This document shows positions 1 to 5,482 of a DNA stretch of 5,482 bases, in pieces. The notes under the pieces were generated by a model that did no database searches, was not told the origin of the DNA, and worked only from the letters and a program-made list of their open reading frames with translations. Source of the stretch: Pseudomonadota bacterium (GTDB taxonomy: Bacteria > Myxococcota > Polyangia > Polyangiales > Polyangiaceae); the NCBI GenBank assembly GCA_023419055.1, contig JAEZYO010000457.1, positions 1 through 5,482 on the forward strand, given 5' to 3'. Every line of letters starts with the position of its first letter. Positions within the stretch are counted from its first letter, which is position 1. A program made the translations under genes and the position numbers.

Positions 1-390
1 GTTGCCGAACGAGCTGGACCCGCCGCCCTCTCCTTCGATCCCGCCCATGCCCCCGATGCCGTCCCCGCCAGCCCCCGCTTCGTCGGCTCCGGCTTCGCCC
101 TGGGTGGTACCTCCCGATCCCGCGCCAGCGCCGCCGCTGCCGTCGTGGTCCGAGCCCCCGCTTCCGCCTCCGCTTCCGCCCGGCGAGACGCACAGGTCCG
201 AGTAGCAGGCGAGCGTCGAATCGCAGCTTCGGTCGGCGCGACAGCCGCACCCCTCCTCACCGAGGGTGCAGCCGTGGTTCTTGAAGAGGTCGTCTTCGGA
301 CGACCGGGAGCACGAGGACAGCGAAAGCGCGCCGTACAGGAGTGAGACCCCTGAGAGCGCAGGACCCGAGCGCCAGGAGAAGCGACCCAT
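1..390 (-). CDS. Cys-rich, Gly-rich lipoprotein, N-terminal part (gene runs off left edge)
   Basis: An open frame on the minus strand runs from ATG 390-388 to the window edge (130 codons, no stop). It begins MGRFSWRSGP and has a hydrophobic stretch ending in LSLSSC, a good lipobox with Cys27 as the lipidated residue, so the product is probably an exported lipoprotein. Residues 41-67 form a compact Cys module (C41, C48, C50, C56, C62, C67; pattern CxLGEEGCGCxxxxxC) of a type common in myxobacterial surface proteins. From residue 70 on it is a Gly/Ser/Ala/Asp/Glu linker of at least 60 residues (GGSGGGSGGS and similar), which normally tethers a distal domain; that domain lies outside the window. 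Start choice: ATG 390 gives a normal signal peptide but has no Shine-Dalgarno. An in-frame TTG at 426-424 is preceded by AAGGA six bases upstream and would add 12 residues. The gene is divergent from the sigma-54 activator. Function is unknown; the lipoprotein call is fairly sure. Confidence 0.72.
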   Translation of the reverse strand, partial: MGRFSWRSGPALSGVSLLYGALSLSSCSRSSEDDLFKNHGCTLGEEGCGCRADRSCDSTLACYSDLCVSPGGSGGGSGGSDHDGSGGAGAGSGGTTQGEAGADEAGAGGDGIGGMGGIEGEGGGSSSFGN

Positions 391-432
391 CGTAGTGATC
401 GTTGATGAGCGCGGATCGACCTGCAACCGGTT

Positions 433-437
433 TCCTT
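433..437 (-). promoter_or_regulatory. Possible ribosome binding site AAGGA for a TTG start at 426
   Basis: On the minus strand AAGGA is followed by six bases and then TTG (426-424), which is in frame with the left-edge lipoprotein. This is the only good Shine-Dalgarno match near that gene's start and competes with the ATG at 390, which has none. If used, the signal peptide would have a 12-residue longer N-terminal region containing an Asp, which is less typical. Confidence 0.35.
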
Positions 438-471
438 CGGCAAAAGTTCGGCAAAAAGTTCGCCGCAAAGG
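436..471. repeat. Three imperfect tandem repeats, unit TTCGGCAAAAG
   Basis: TTCGGCAAAAG (436-446) is followed directly by TTCGGCAAAAAG (447-458) and by a degenerate third copy TTCGCCGCAAAGG (459-471). The A/T tracts stand out in otherwise G/C-rich DNA. The array overlaps the candidate -24/-12 promoter of the leftward lipoprotein gene, so it may be a regulator-binding array or may partly be the promoter itself. Confidence 0.6.
450..466 (-). promoter_or_regulatory. Candidate sigma-54 (-24/-12) promoter for the leftward lipoprotein gene
   Basis: Read on the minus strand, 465-450 is CGGCGAACTTTTTGCC. It has the invariant GG (464-463) and GC (452-451) with the required ten bases between them, C after GG, and a T tract leading into TTGC at the -12 element. 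Compared with consensus TGGCACG-N4-TTGCA, the GGC and TTGC parts match, while T(-26) and the ACG of the -24 box do not. Transcription would begin near 440, about 50 nt before ATG 390 or 14 nt before TTG 426. The activator needed for such a promoter is encoded next door. The match is partial, and GG-N10-GC can arise by chance in G/C-rich DNA. Confidence 0.4.
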
Positions 472-552
472 CGCCGATTGGGGCGTCGGCGAAGTCCTAC
501 GGGCGAGGGGAGCGAGCCACGAGCCGCTTACGTCCAACCACACCGAGGGCCC

Positions 553-582
553 GGGCGGGGTCCCCGACCCACCTGAACAGGT
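553..582. promoter_or_regulatory. Inverted repeats, possible upstream activator sites
   Basis: Two symmetric elements lie side by side: CGGGG-T-CCCCG (556-566, with partial symmetry extending outward to 553-569) and ACCTG-AA-CAGGT (571-582). They sit roughly 115-140 bases upstream of the start site predicted from the candidate sigma-54 promoter on the minus strand, a usual distance for enhancer sites of Fis-type sigma-54 activators. That they bind the neighbouring activator is inference only. Confidence 0.3.
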
Positions 583-663
583 TGAGCGGCTTTTCGCTTC
601 GCGCCTCGACGCGAGACGACGTTCGGTACGGGCTCTCCTCCGGTGCGGATTCGCGCGCAGATC

Positions 664-676
664 CTCGTAGGACGAG
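664..676. promoter_or_regulatory. Inverted repeat CTCGT-AGG-ACGAG, operator-like
   Basis: Perfect 5-bp arms around a 3-bp centre end about 24 bases upstream of the -35 box at 700-705. The position suits an activator or repressor site for the sigma-54 activator gene. Short arms of this kind also occur by chance, so support is weak. Confidence 0.22.
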
Positions 677-699
677 TCGCGCACAAACTTGCTCGTACG

Positions 700-728
700 T
701 TGCGTGAAAATGGGGCCCTTGGCATACT
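700..728 (+). promoter_or_regulatory. Sigma-70-like promoter for the sigma-54 activator gene
   Basis: TTGCGT (700-705) and CATACT (723-728) are separated by exactly 17 bases, each sharing four of six positions with TTGACA and TATAAT. The local sequence is more A/T-rich than its surroundings. Transcription would start near 735, leaving a leader of about 60 nt before GTG 796. This argues against the far-upstream GTG at 643 as the start of the activator gene, because the promoter lies inside that extension. Confidence 0.5.
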
Positions 729-795
729 GTGTTTCGAGTTGTCGAGTTCGAGGGGAACCGCGCCATCCGCCTGCGGCGCAAGCCTGGTGTTCCAC

Positions 796-2205
796 GTGAG
801 TGAGTCCTTTTCCCGACAAGACGGCGAACCCCCCGTTCATTACGAGCTCGTCATTCATGAACGACGCCAGGTGGTTCGCGTGCGGCTCCCGGCGAGCGGC
901 TGCGTCGTGATCGGTCGCTCCGGAGACTGCGACGTGCGCCTGGACGATTCTTCGGTATCGCGCCAGCACGCGAAGCTTCACGTCGGGGCGCTCCCCGAGC
1001 TCGAGGATCTGGGCAGCCGAAACGGCAGCAAGGTCTATAGCGGCACCGCGACCTTCGAGAACGTCACGGACGGCACCTCGGGCGACGGCGTGCGGCTGAC
1101 CAAGGGCAAACGCACCCCGCTCACGCCGGGCCAAGCCTTCCGGATCGGTCGCGTCATCTGCTTCTTGCAGAACACCTCGCCGCTCCGTCACACCGATCCG
1201 GTCGCCGCAGACGAGGCCCTGCCGTGCGAAGACATCGTGCTCCACGCTCCGGCCACGGTCGAAGCGTTCGAGCTCGCCTCCCGCTTCGCGCCGACCAACC
1301 TCCCGGTGTTGATCCTCGGTGAGACGGGGGTGGGCAAAGATGTGCTCGCCGACCACGTCCACCGCAGCTCGCCGCGCCACAAGGGGCCGTTCGTGCGAGT
1401 CAACTGCGGCGCGCTCTCGGAGACCCTGCTCGAGAGCGAGCTCTTCGGCCATCAGCGCGGCGCGTTTACCGGGGCCGTCGACAACAAGCCGGGCCTGCTC
1501 GAAATGGGCGACGGGGGCAGCGTCTTCCTCGATGAGATCGGAGAGCTGCCGCTCGCGACCCAGGTCAAGCTGCTGCACGCGCTCGAGACCGGTGAGGTCA
1601 CGCGAGTCGGGAGCACGCGGAGCAAGAAGGTCGACGTGCGCTTCATCGCGGCGACGAACCGCGATCTCGTGAACGACGTCCAGCACGGCCGCTTTCGCAA
1701 GGATCTGTACTTCAGGATCAACGGTGGGCGCATCGTGATAGCCCCGCTGCGCGAACGGCAAGCGGACATCGAGCCGCTCGCGCGGCTGTTCTTGAGCCGC
1801 TTCTGCTCGAAGAACGTGATCCCCGTCCCCGAGATCAGCAGCGCGGCGATCCGCCGCTTCCACGAGTACGCCTGGCCCGGCAACGCGCGCGAGCTCAAGA
1901 ACGCGATGGAGCGCGCGGCCTTGATGTCGGGCGGCGAGATTCAGCCGCGCCATTTGCCGAAGGAGGAGGAGCTCACCAACCTGGTCGAGCCGGAGGATGA
2001 AATCACCCGGTGGGATGCTCCGACCACCTCGGGTAAACCCGCCGGACCGGTGGCCGAGGGTTATCACTCGAGCATTTTGGAAGCGTTGCAGATCTGTGCC
2101 GGGAACCAGACCCGGGCGGCCAAGCTGCTCGGAATTTCGCGCCGCACGCTCGTGAATCGACTCAACGAGTACAGCCTCCCGCGACCGCGCAAACGCGTGG
2201 TCTAG
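796..2205 (+). CDS. FHA-domain sigma-54-dependent transcriptional activator (enhancer-binding protein)
   Basis: With GTG 796 as start the product has 469 residues in three parts. Residues 16-125 are an FHA domain with the phosphothreonine-binding signatures GRS (40-42), SRQH (55-58) and SRNG (74-77). Residues about 145-375 are the sigma-54 AAA+ ATPase: Walker A GETGVGKD (175-182), the sigma-54 contact loop GAFTGA (222-227), Walker B VFLDE (243-247), the AATNRD sensor (285-290), FRKDLYFR with the arginine fingers (300-307) and sensor [12 protein letters not shown] (360-369). Residues about 425-458 are a Fis-type helix-turn-helix ([17 protein letters not shown]). All catalytic motifs are intact, so this should be an active ATP-driven activator of sigma-54 RNA polymerase. 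Input is expected to be phosphothreonine, not Asp phosphorylation, since there is no receiver domain. GTG 796 is preferred because the FHA domain begins just after it, GGTG (786-789) can serve as ribosome site, and a promoter lies at 700-728; GTG 787 and the longest frame from GTG 643 are alternatives. Target genes are unknown. Confidence 0.95.
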   Translation: MSESFSRQDGEPPVHYELVIHERRQVVRVRLPASGCVVIGRSGDCDVRLDDSSVSRQHAKLHVGALPELEDLGSRNGSKVYSGTATFENVTDGTSGDGVRLTKGKRTPLTPGQAFRIGRVICFLQNTSPLRHTDPVAADEALPCEDIVLHAPATVEAFELASRFAPTNLPVLILGETGVGKDVLADHVHRSSPRHKGPFVRVNCGALSETLLESELFGHQRGAFTGAVDNKPGLLEMGDGGSVFLDEIGELPLATQVKLLHALETGEVTRVGSTRSKKVDVRFIAATNRDLVNDVQHGRFRKDLYFRINGGRIVIAPLRERQADIEPLARLFLSRFCSKNVIPVPEISSAAIRRFHEYAWPGNARELKNAMERAALMSGGEIQPRHLPKEEELTNLVEPEDEITRWDAPTTSGKPAGPVAEGYHSSILEALQICAGNQTRAAKLLGISRRTLVNRLNEYSLPRPRKRVV

Positions 2206-2275
2206 CCTTATCGAAGCGTTGGCCGGGAGCGAGAAGGGCTTCCCGAGTCGGGGACGCCGTGGCAAAAATGGGAGC

Positions 2276-2280
2276 AGAGG
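2276..2280 (+). promoter_or_regulatory. Ribosome binding site AGAGG deciding start 2291
   Basis: AGAGG lies ten bases before ATG 2291. The frame is open upstream to TTG 2219, but only ATG 2291 places a regular signal peptide at the N terminus, so this site and the signal peptide agree on the start. Confidence 0.5.
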
Positions 2281-2290
2281 GCCTCGCACC

Positions 2291-3214
2291 ATGCTCGCCA
2301 AATGGATAGTGCGAAGAGTCCCGAGGGTAGCCTCGGGCCTCGGCGTCGTCGCGTCAGCGCTTTCCTTTGCGCCGCGCGCGTGGGCCGAGCCGCCGCCGAC
2401 GCGTGAGCAGTGCCTCGCGAGTCACGGCAAGTCGCAGGAGTCGCGCCTCGAGGGCGAGCTCATCGAGGCCCGAGCGCACCTCAAGGTGTGCGCCAACCCG
2501 GCGTGCCCGAACGTGCTCCAGAACGAGTGCGCTGCCTGGCTCGCGTCGGTGCAGCAGGCCATCCCGAGCGTGATCGTCCTCGCGGAGAGCGACGCGGGCG
2601 ACGCGGTGAACGTGCGCGTGGTCGTCGACGGCAAGGTCCTCACGGAGAAGCTCGACGGCACCGCCTTCGAGCTCGACCCCGGCGCGCACCGGTTCGAGTT
2701 CGAGCTCGCCGGTTATCCGCGCCAGGAGCAGACCATCGTCATCCGACAAGAGGAGAAGCGTCGGGCGATTCGCGTCGTGTTCGCCAAAGAACGGCAGCCG
2801 GAGGAGACGCAGGTCGGGCCCGGAGAGCCGGCGACGAGTCCGGCACCGGTTCCACGAGGTCCGGGCACGCGTCCCATCCCGGTCACCACCTACGTCTTCG
2901 GCGGGGTCGCGGCGGCGGGCGCCGTGGCGGCGACCATCTTCGGCATCTCTGGCCTGAGCGACTACGGCGACAAGAAAGACAACTGCGCGCCGGCCTGCTC
3001 GGACGACGACGTCGACGGCGTCAAGAGCAAGCTCTTGATCGCGGACATCAGCGGAGGCGTGGCGATCGTCTCCGCAGGGCTCGCTACTTACTTCTACCTG
3101 ACTCGCCCCGTGGTCTACGAGGAGCCCGACGAGAGCCAGGCCGCTTCGGGGAGCTCGTTCTCGGTCCTCGTCGGGTCCAACGGTGTCTCGGTGGGCCTTT
3201 CCGGAGCCTTCTAG
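2291..3214 (+). CDS. Exported PEGA-like domain protein with two C-terminal hydrophobic segments
   Basis: The product has 307 residues. Residues 1-32 are a Sec signal peptide: basic start MLAKWIVRR, hydrophobic core, and AWA before E33. Residues 37-92 are a helical segment with Cys41, 67, 72 and 80 (CANPACPNVLQNECAAWL). Residues about 93-165 form a beta-rich PEGA-like unit, including VVVDGKVLTEKLDG, then DPGAHRFEFELAGY. Residues 168-197 are a Pro-rich linker. Two hydrophobic stretches, about 200-221 and 250-271, flank a polar loop with Cys232, Cys236 and an acidic run SDDDVDG. The C terminus ends in VSVGLSGAF. This layout matches a recurrent, functionally uncharacterised myxobacterial family, often annotated as PEGA-domain or hypothetical proteins. 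Location is probably periplasmic and membrane-anchored by the C-terminal segments; topology is inferred. It starts 85 bases after the activator gene and may share its transcript; only 2 nt separate it from the next gene. Confidence 0.85.
   Translation: MLAKWIVRRVPRVASGLGVVASALSFAPRAWAEPPPTREQCLASHGKSQESRLEGELIEARAHLKVCANPACPNVLQNECAAWLASVQQAIPSVIVLAESDAGDAVNVRVVVDGKVLTEKLDGTAFELDPGAHRFEFELAGYPRQEQTIVIRQEEKRRAIRVVFAKERQPEETQVGPGEPATSPAPVPRGPGTRPIPVTTYVFGGVAAAGAVAATIFGISGLSDYGDKKDNCAPACSDDDVDGVKSKLLIADISGGVAIVSAGLATYFYLTRPVVYEEPDESQAASGSSFSVLVGSNGVSVGLSGAF
3203..3206 (+). promoter_or_regulatory. Ribosome binding site GGAG for the Cys-rich lipoprotein, inside the upstream gene
   Basis: GGAG lies ten bases before ATG 3217 and inside the last codons of the preceding gene, whose TAG stop is at 3212-3214. 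The arrangement suggests translational coupling of the two genes. Confidence 0.5.
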
Positions 3215-3216
3215 TC

Positions 3217-3759
3217 ATGCTTCGTCACCTGCGCTGGTGCTTCCTCGTCCTGTTCGGGCTCGCCGCGTCGTGCACGCTGGCGGTCGACACCGATACCCTG
3301 AACGAGGGCTGCCCCGAAGGTAGGAAGCTCTGCGACGGTGTGTGTGTCTCCATCCTGGATACCGAGACCGGCTGCGGTACCGACGCGTGCGTGCCCTGTT
3401 CGTTGCAGAACGCGGACGTGCTCTGCGCGCCGAGCGGCGCGTGCGTCATCGCCACCTGCACCGACCCCTGGGAGGACTGCGACCGCAACCCGGCGAACGG
3501 CTGCGAGATCAACCTCGACAACAACCCCGACTATTGCGGTTCGTGCGACGCCGATCCTTGCGACCTTCCGAATCTACAGCGAGCGGCCTGCTCGCGCGGG
3601 TCATGCGCGGTCGGCAAGTGCGCGGAGAACTTCCTCGACTGTAACGAGCGCGCGAGCGACGGTTGCGAGGTCAACAAGCTGACCGACGACGACCACTGCG
3701 GCGATTGTGAAACGGCCTGCGACGCCGGGCAGTCGTGCGTCGACGGCGTCTGCGAGTAA
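3217..3759 (+). CDS. Cysteine-rich repeat lipoprotein
   Basis: The product has 180 residues. MLRHLRW followed by a hydrophobic core and LAASC gives a lipoprotein signal peptide with Cys19 as anchor; -3 is Ala, allowed but not ideal. The rest holds 24 cysteines. Residues 70-121 and 125-172 are two copies of one module with spacing C-x4/5-C-x4-C-x6-C-x7-C-x10-C-x2-C-x3/4-C; landmarks are GCEIN/GCEVN and CGSC/CGDC. The tail C174-x4-C179 looks like the opening of a third module, so the protein may be a short version of longer repeat proteins. An even count of mature cysteines (apart from the anchor) fits up to twelve disulfides. Cys modules of this sort are frequent in myxobacterial surface proteins of unknown role. 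ATG 3217 is chosen for the signal peptide and GGAG; the frame is open far upstream, but that part lies inside the previous gene in another frame. Function unknown; adhesion or matrix binding would be a guess. Confidence 0.87.
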   Translation: MLRHLRWCFLVLFGLAASCTLAVDTDTLNEGCPEGRKLCDGVCVSILDTETGCGTDACVPCSLQNADVLCAPSGACVIATCTDPWEDCDRNPANGCEINLDNNPDYCGSCDADPCDLPNLQRAACSRGSCAVGKCAENFLDCNERASDGCEVNKLTDDDHCGDCETACDAGQSCVDGVCE

Positions 3760-3820
3760 TCGGCGCTCGAGCGTGGCGGGCGGACGAGCCAACGTCTCCC
3801 TCTGAGGGGTCTCGGGCGTC

Positions 3821-4138
3821 TCAGCGTGCGGCTTGCGGCTTCTTTCGGTGTCGCTCCCAGCAAGTGGGACAGCGCCAGTAGGATGCGCGACGCCCGTCGG
3901 GCAGGGTCTCGAGCGAGAGCCTCCAGCCGTAGCGAGAGCTGATAAGAGTGTAATTGGTCTCGGTCTGCGGTGACTTGGCGCCGCACTCGACACAGGTTTG
4001 GACCGAGGCCTTAGGGTCTTCACCGTGCATGCCGTCGACCATTGCAAATGGTGTGCGAGGCGCGACGCGCGCCGATCCCTCGGAATCTCGAGGATCGCTC
4101 GCGAGAAGATCGTCGAGCGCCTTGCGCATGATGCGCAT
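3821..4138 (-). CDS. Small protein with two CxxC zinc-knuckle motifs, function unknown
   Basis: From ATG 4138-4136 the product has 105 residues ending at TGA 3823-3821. Its C-terminal half reads CVECGAKSP, then NYTLISSRYGWRLS, then YWRCPTCWERHR. The two CxxC pairs, 37 residues apart, fit a zinc ribbon. G/C-rich third positions across this half and the conserved-looking aromatic core argue that the frame is real. The N-terminal part (RKALDDLLASDPRDS) is polar and less convincing. The start is uncertain: ATG 4138, 4129, 4042 and 4030 and TTG 4186 are all in frame and none has a clear ribosome site; the shortest still keeps both CxxC pairs. There is no signal peptide, so it should be cytoplasmic. 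It is convergent with the Cys-rich lipoprotein gene (61-base gap) and divergent from the kinase. A role in nucleic acid binding or protein contacts is possible but not shown. Confidence 0.62.
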   Translation of the reverse strand: MRIMRKALDDLLASDPRDSEGSARVAPRTPFAMVDGMHGEDPKASVQTCVECGAKSPQTETNYTLISSRYGWRLSLETLPDGRRASYWRCPTCWERHRKKPQAAR

Positions 4139-4191
4139 CCGTGAACCCGGGTACAACTTGCGCAACGGGCAAGGTCGGGTCCGCAAATTAG

Positions 4192-4208
4192 TGACGGTCC
4201 AGCCGTCA
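4192..4208. promoter_or_regulatory. Palindrome TGACGG-TCCAG-CCGTCA, possible operator
   Basis: Perfect 6-bp arms around a 5-bp centre lie in the roughly 150-base gap between the divergent zinc-knuckle and kinase genes. There is no T run on either side, so a terminator is unlikely. A dimeric regulator could act on both genes from here. No convincing -35/-10 pair was found nearby on either strand. Confidence 0.35.
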
Positions 4209-4288
4209 AAGTGAGACCAGTTTTCGATTTTGGAGTTAAGCTCAAGAGTGATGCTCGCAACCGATCCCGCGAGCCGGGCCGACCCAGG

Positions 4289-5482
4289 ATGAACCAGGTG
4301 CAGACTCCCAGCCTCACGGAGCTCGGTGGCAAGTACCGCATCCTCGCCGACTTGGGCGAAGGCGGCACAGCGACCGTTTCACTCGCCGTCGCGCGAGGGC
4401 CGAGCGGATTCAGCAAGCTCGTCGTGCTCAAGGTCATGAAGGCGAGCCTGCTTCAAGAGCAGGAGTTCTCGCAGATGTTCATGAACGAAGCTCGCCTCGC
4501 GGCGCGCCTCAATCATCCGAACATCGTGCAGACGAACGAGGTCTTCGAGCACCACGGGTTGCCCGTGATCGTGATGGAGTACCTCGAAGGACAGGCCATG
4601 TCCTCCGTGCTCTCGCGCTCGCGCGGCACGCAGAAGTTCCCGCTTCAGATGCAGCTGCGCGTCATCTCGGACGTGCTCGGCGCGCTCCAGTACTCGCACG
4701 ACCTCACCGACTTCGACGGTACGCCGCTCAACGTGGTGCACCGAGACATCAGCCCGCACAACGTCTTCATCACCTTCGACGGGCAGGTGAAGCTGCTCGA
4801 TTTCGGCATTGCCAAGCTCTCGGGCTCGCACGTCGAGACGGCCGCGGGCGTGATCAAGGGCAAGATCCGCTACATGTCGCCGGAGCAGATCACGGGCGAC
4901 AACGTGGATCGGCGCGCCGATCTGTTCGCGGTCGGCGTGATGATGTGGGAAGCGGCGACCGGCGCGCGCCTGTGGCAGGGGTTGAACGAGGCGGCGGTGA
5001 TGAACCACCTCCTGAACTCGGAGATCCCGAAGCCGAGCAGCGTGGCGGAGGTGGACCCCGCGCTCGAGCGCATCATCATGAAGGCGCTCGAGCTCGACCG
5101 CACGAAGCGCCACGGCAGCGCGTTCGAGCTGCAGAGCGAGATCGACGACTACCTCGCGACGCTCGGCACCCAGGTGAGGCCGCGCGACATCGGCAAGGCC
5201 GTCTCCGGAATGTTCGAGGACGTGCGCGCGCAGACCAAGCGCGTGATCGAGGCGCAGCTCAGCAAGGTCGTCACGCTCTCCGACAAGGAGTACGCGGAGA
5301 CGCAGCCGCTCGAGCTCACGAGCCTCGCGCTCACGCACTCCGGCGCGAGCCAGATCAGCGACAAGCGCAGCGTCACACAGGTCACGCGCCCCAAAGTCGG
5401 CCTCTACGTCGGGCTCGGGCTGCTGGCGGCCCTTGTCGGAGGCATCGTGCTCGCGCGTTCGTCCGACCACGAGCCCGAGGGG
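4289..5482 (+). CDS. Membrane-anchored Ser/Thr protein kinase (Hanks type), C terminus beyond window
   Basis: The frame is open from ATG 4289 to the window end (398 codons). Residues about 16-290 are a complete kinase domain: Gly-rich loop LGEGGTATV (22-30), ATP-binding Lys48 in VLKVMK, helix-C Glu67, catalytic loop HRDISPHN (151-158) with Asp153 and Asn158, DFG 171-173, and SPEQ (197-200) in the APE position. The Ser at 155 replaces the Lys of eukaryotic HRDxK; this is usual in myxobacterial kinases, so activity is expected. Residues 330-368 are a Ser/Thr-rich juxtamembrane stretch, and 370-389 a single transmembrane helix (VGLYVGLGLLAALVGGIVLA), followed by RSSDHEPEG at the edge. The kinase is therefore cytoplasmic, with an extracytoplasmic end that is not visible here. 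Start: ATG 4289 has no spaced ribosome site, whereas GTG 4298 has AGGA eight bases upstream; either leaves the domain intact. It could phosphorylate threonines read by FHA proteins such as the one at 796-2205 (inference). Confidence 0.94.
   Translation, partial: MNQVQTPSLTELGGKYRILADLGEGGTATVSLAVARGPSGFSKLVVLKVMKASLLQEQEFSQMFMNEARLAARLNHPNIVQTNEVFEHHGLPVIVMEYLEGQAMSSVLSRSRGTQKFPLQMQLRVISDVLGALQYSHDLTDFDGTPLNVVHRDISPHNVFITFDGQVKLLDFGIAKLSGSHVETAAGVIKGKIRYMSPEQITGDNVDRRADLFAVGVMMWEAATGARLWQGLNEAAVMNHLLNSEIPKPSSVAEVDPALERIIMKALELDRTKRHGSAFELQSEIDDYLATLGTQVRPRDIGKAVSGMFEDVRAQTKRVIEAQLSKVVTLSDKEYAETQPLELTSLALTHSGASQISDKRSVTQVTRPKVGLYVGLGLLAALVGGIVLARSSDHEPEG

Larger units (their letters stand above)
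391..795. other. Divergent intergenic region between lipoprotein and sigma-54 activator genes
   Basis: About 405 bases carry no gene that I can support. Several open frames cross it, but their translations show no family features and they overlap regulatory-looking sequence. It contains T/A-rich tandem repeats near 436-471, inverted repeats at 556-566, 571-582, 599-614 and 664-676, a sigma-70-like promoter at 700-728 reading right, and a possible sigma-54 promoter at 466-450 reading left. Such a length and density of symmetric elements fits a regulated divergent promoter region. Confidence 0.6.

Noticed and set aside
2..205. Plus-strand Pro/Ser-rich open frame of 67 codons
   Set aside because: It is the complement of the Gly-rich linker of the minus-strand lipoprotein gene; it starts on a non-ATG codon and has no family features.
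719..736. TTGGCATACTGTGTTTCG as a sigma-54 promoter for the activator gene
   Set aside because: TGGCA resembles a -24 box, but ten bases later there is TT instead of GC. The same bases fit a sigma-70 -10 box better.
2249..2264. GG-N10-GC on the plus strand before the PEGA-like gene as a sigma-54 promoter
   Set aside because: Only the GG, GC and a few flanking bases fit; the -24 box is GGGGAC and there is no T-rich run before GC. This is expected by chance at this base composition.
2410..3216. Upstream extension of the Cys-rich lipoprotein frame
   Set aside because: It overlaps the PEGA-like gene in another frame and translates to Arg/Gly-rich nonsense; the real N terminus with signal peptide is at 3217.
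3764..3773. CGCTCGAGCG palindrome after the Cys-rich lipoprotein gene
   Set aside because: Ten bases of self-complementary G/C-rich sequence are common by chance here, and nothing nearby supports a function.
3797..3809. CCCT-CTG-AGGG hairpin between the convergent genes as a terminator
   Set aside because: The stem is only four pairs with a three-base loop, and no T run follows on either strand.
3601..4437. Minus-strand open frame of 278 codons
   Set aside because: It runs across the Cys-rich lipoprotein, the zinc-knuckle gene in a different frame and the kinase start, with no recognisable domain.
4379..5470. Long minus-strand open frame of 363 codons opposite the kinase
   Set aside because: It is a shadow of the kinase gene: its composition is dominated by Arg, Leu, Asp and His from reverse-read G/C-rich codons, while the plus strand has all kinase motifs.

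Overview
The window is high-G+C DNA with strong G/C third-codon bias. Its contents are an FHA-containing sigma-54 activator, a Hanks-type Ser/Thr kinase with an HRDISPHN catalytic loop, a PEGA-type envelope protein and Cys-rich lipoproteins with Gly-rich linkers. Together these point to a myxobacterium (Myxococcota), most likely of the Polyangiales type. This placement rests on protein style, not on a marker gene.

Layout: (1) 1-390, minus strand: the N-terminal part of a Cys-rich, Gly-rich lipoprotein gene that runs off the left edge. (2) 391-795: a long divergent intergenic region. It holds a sigma-70-like promoter for the rightward activator gene, a possible -24/-12 (sigma-54) promoter for the leftward lipoprotein gene, tandem 11-13 bp repeats and several short inverted repeats. 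(3) 796-2205, plus strand: FHA + AAA+ + Fis-type sigma-54 enhancer-binding protein. (4) 2291-3214 and 3217-3759, plus strand: two secreted or envelope proteins separated by 2 nt. The first has a signal peptide, a PEGA-like domain and two C-terminal hydrophobic segments. The second is a 180-residue lipoprotein whose mature part carries 24 cysteines besides the lipid-anchor Cys. (5) 3821-about 4138, minus strand: a small protein with two CxxC knuckles, convergent with the pair above. (6) 4289 to the right edge, plus strand: a Ser/Thr protein kinase with one transmembrane segment, whose extracytoplasmic end lies outside the window.

How the parts may work together (inference): FHA domains bind phosphothreonine, so kinase output could be read by the FHA activator. 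The activator could then open a sigma-54 promoter, the nearest candidate being the one in front of the divergent lipoprotein gene. The PEGA protein and the Cys-rich lipoprotein look like a co-translated envelope pair. None of these links is proven by the sequence. The individual families are familiar in myxobacteria; the combination and the promoter architecture are what deserve attention.
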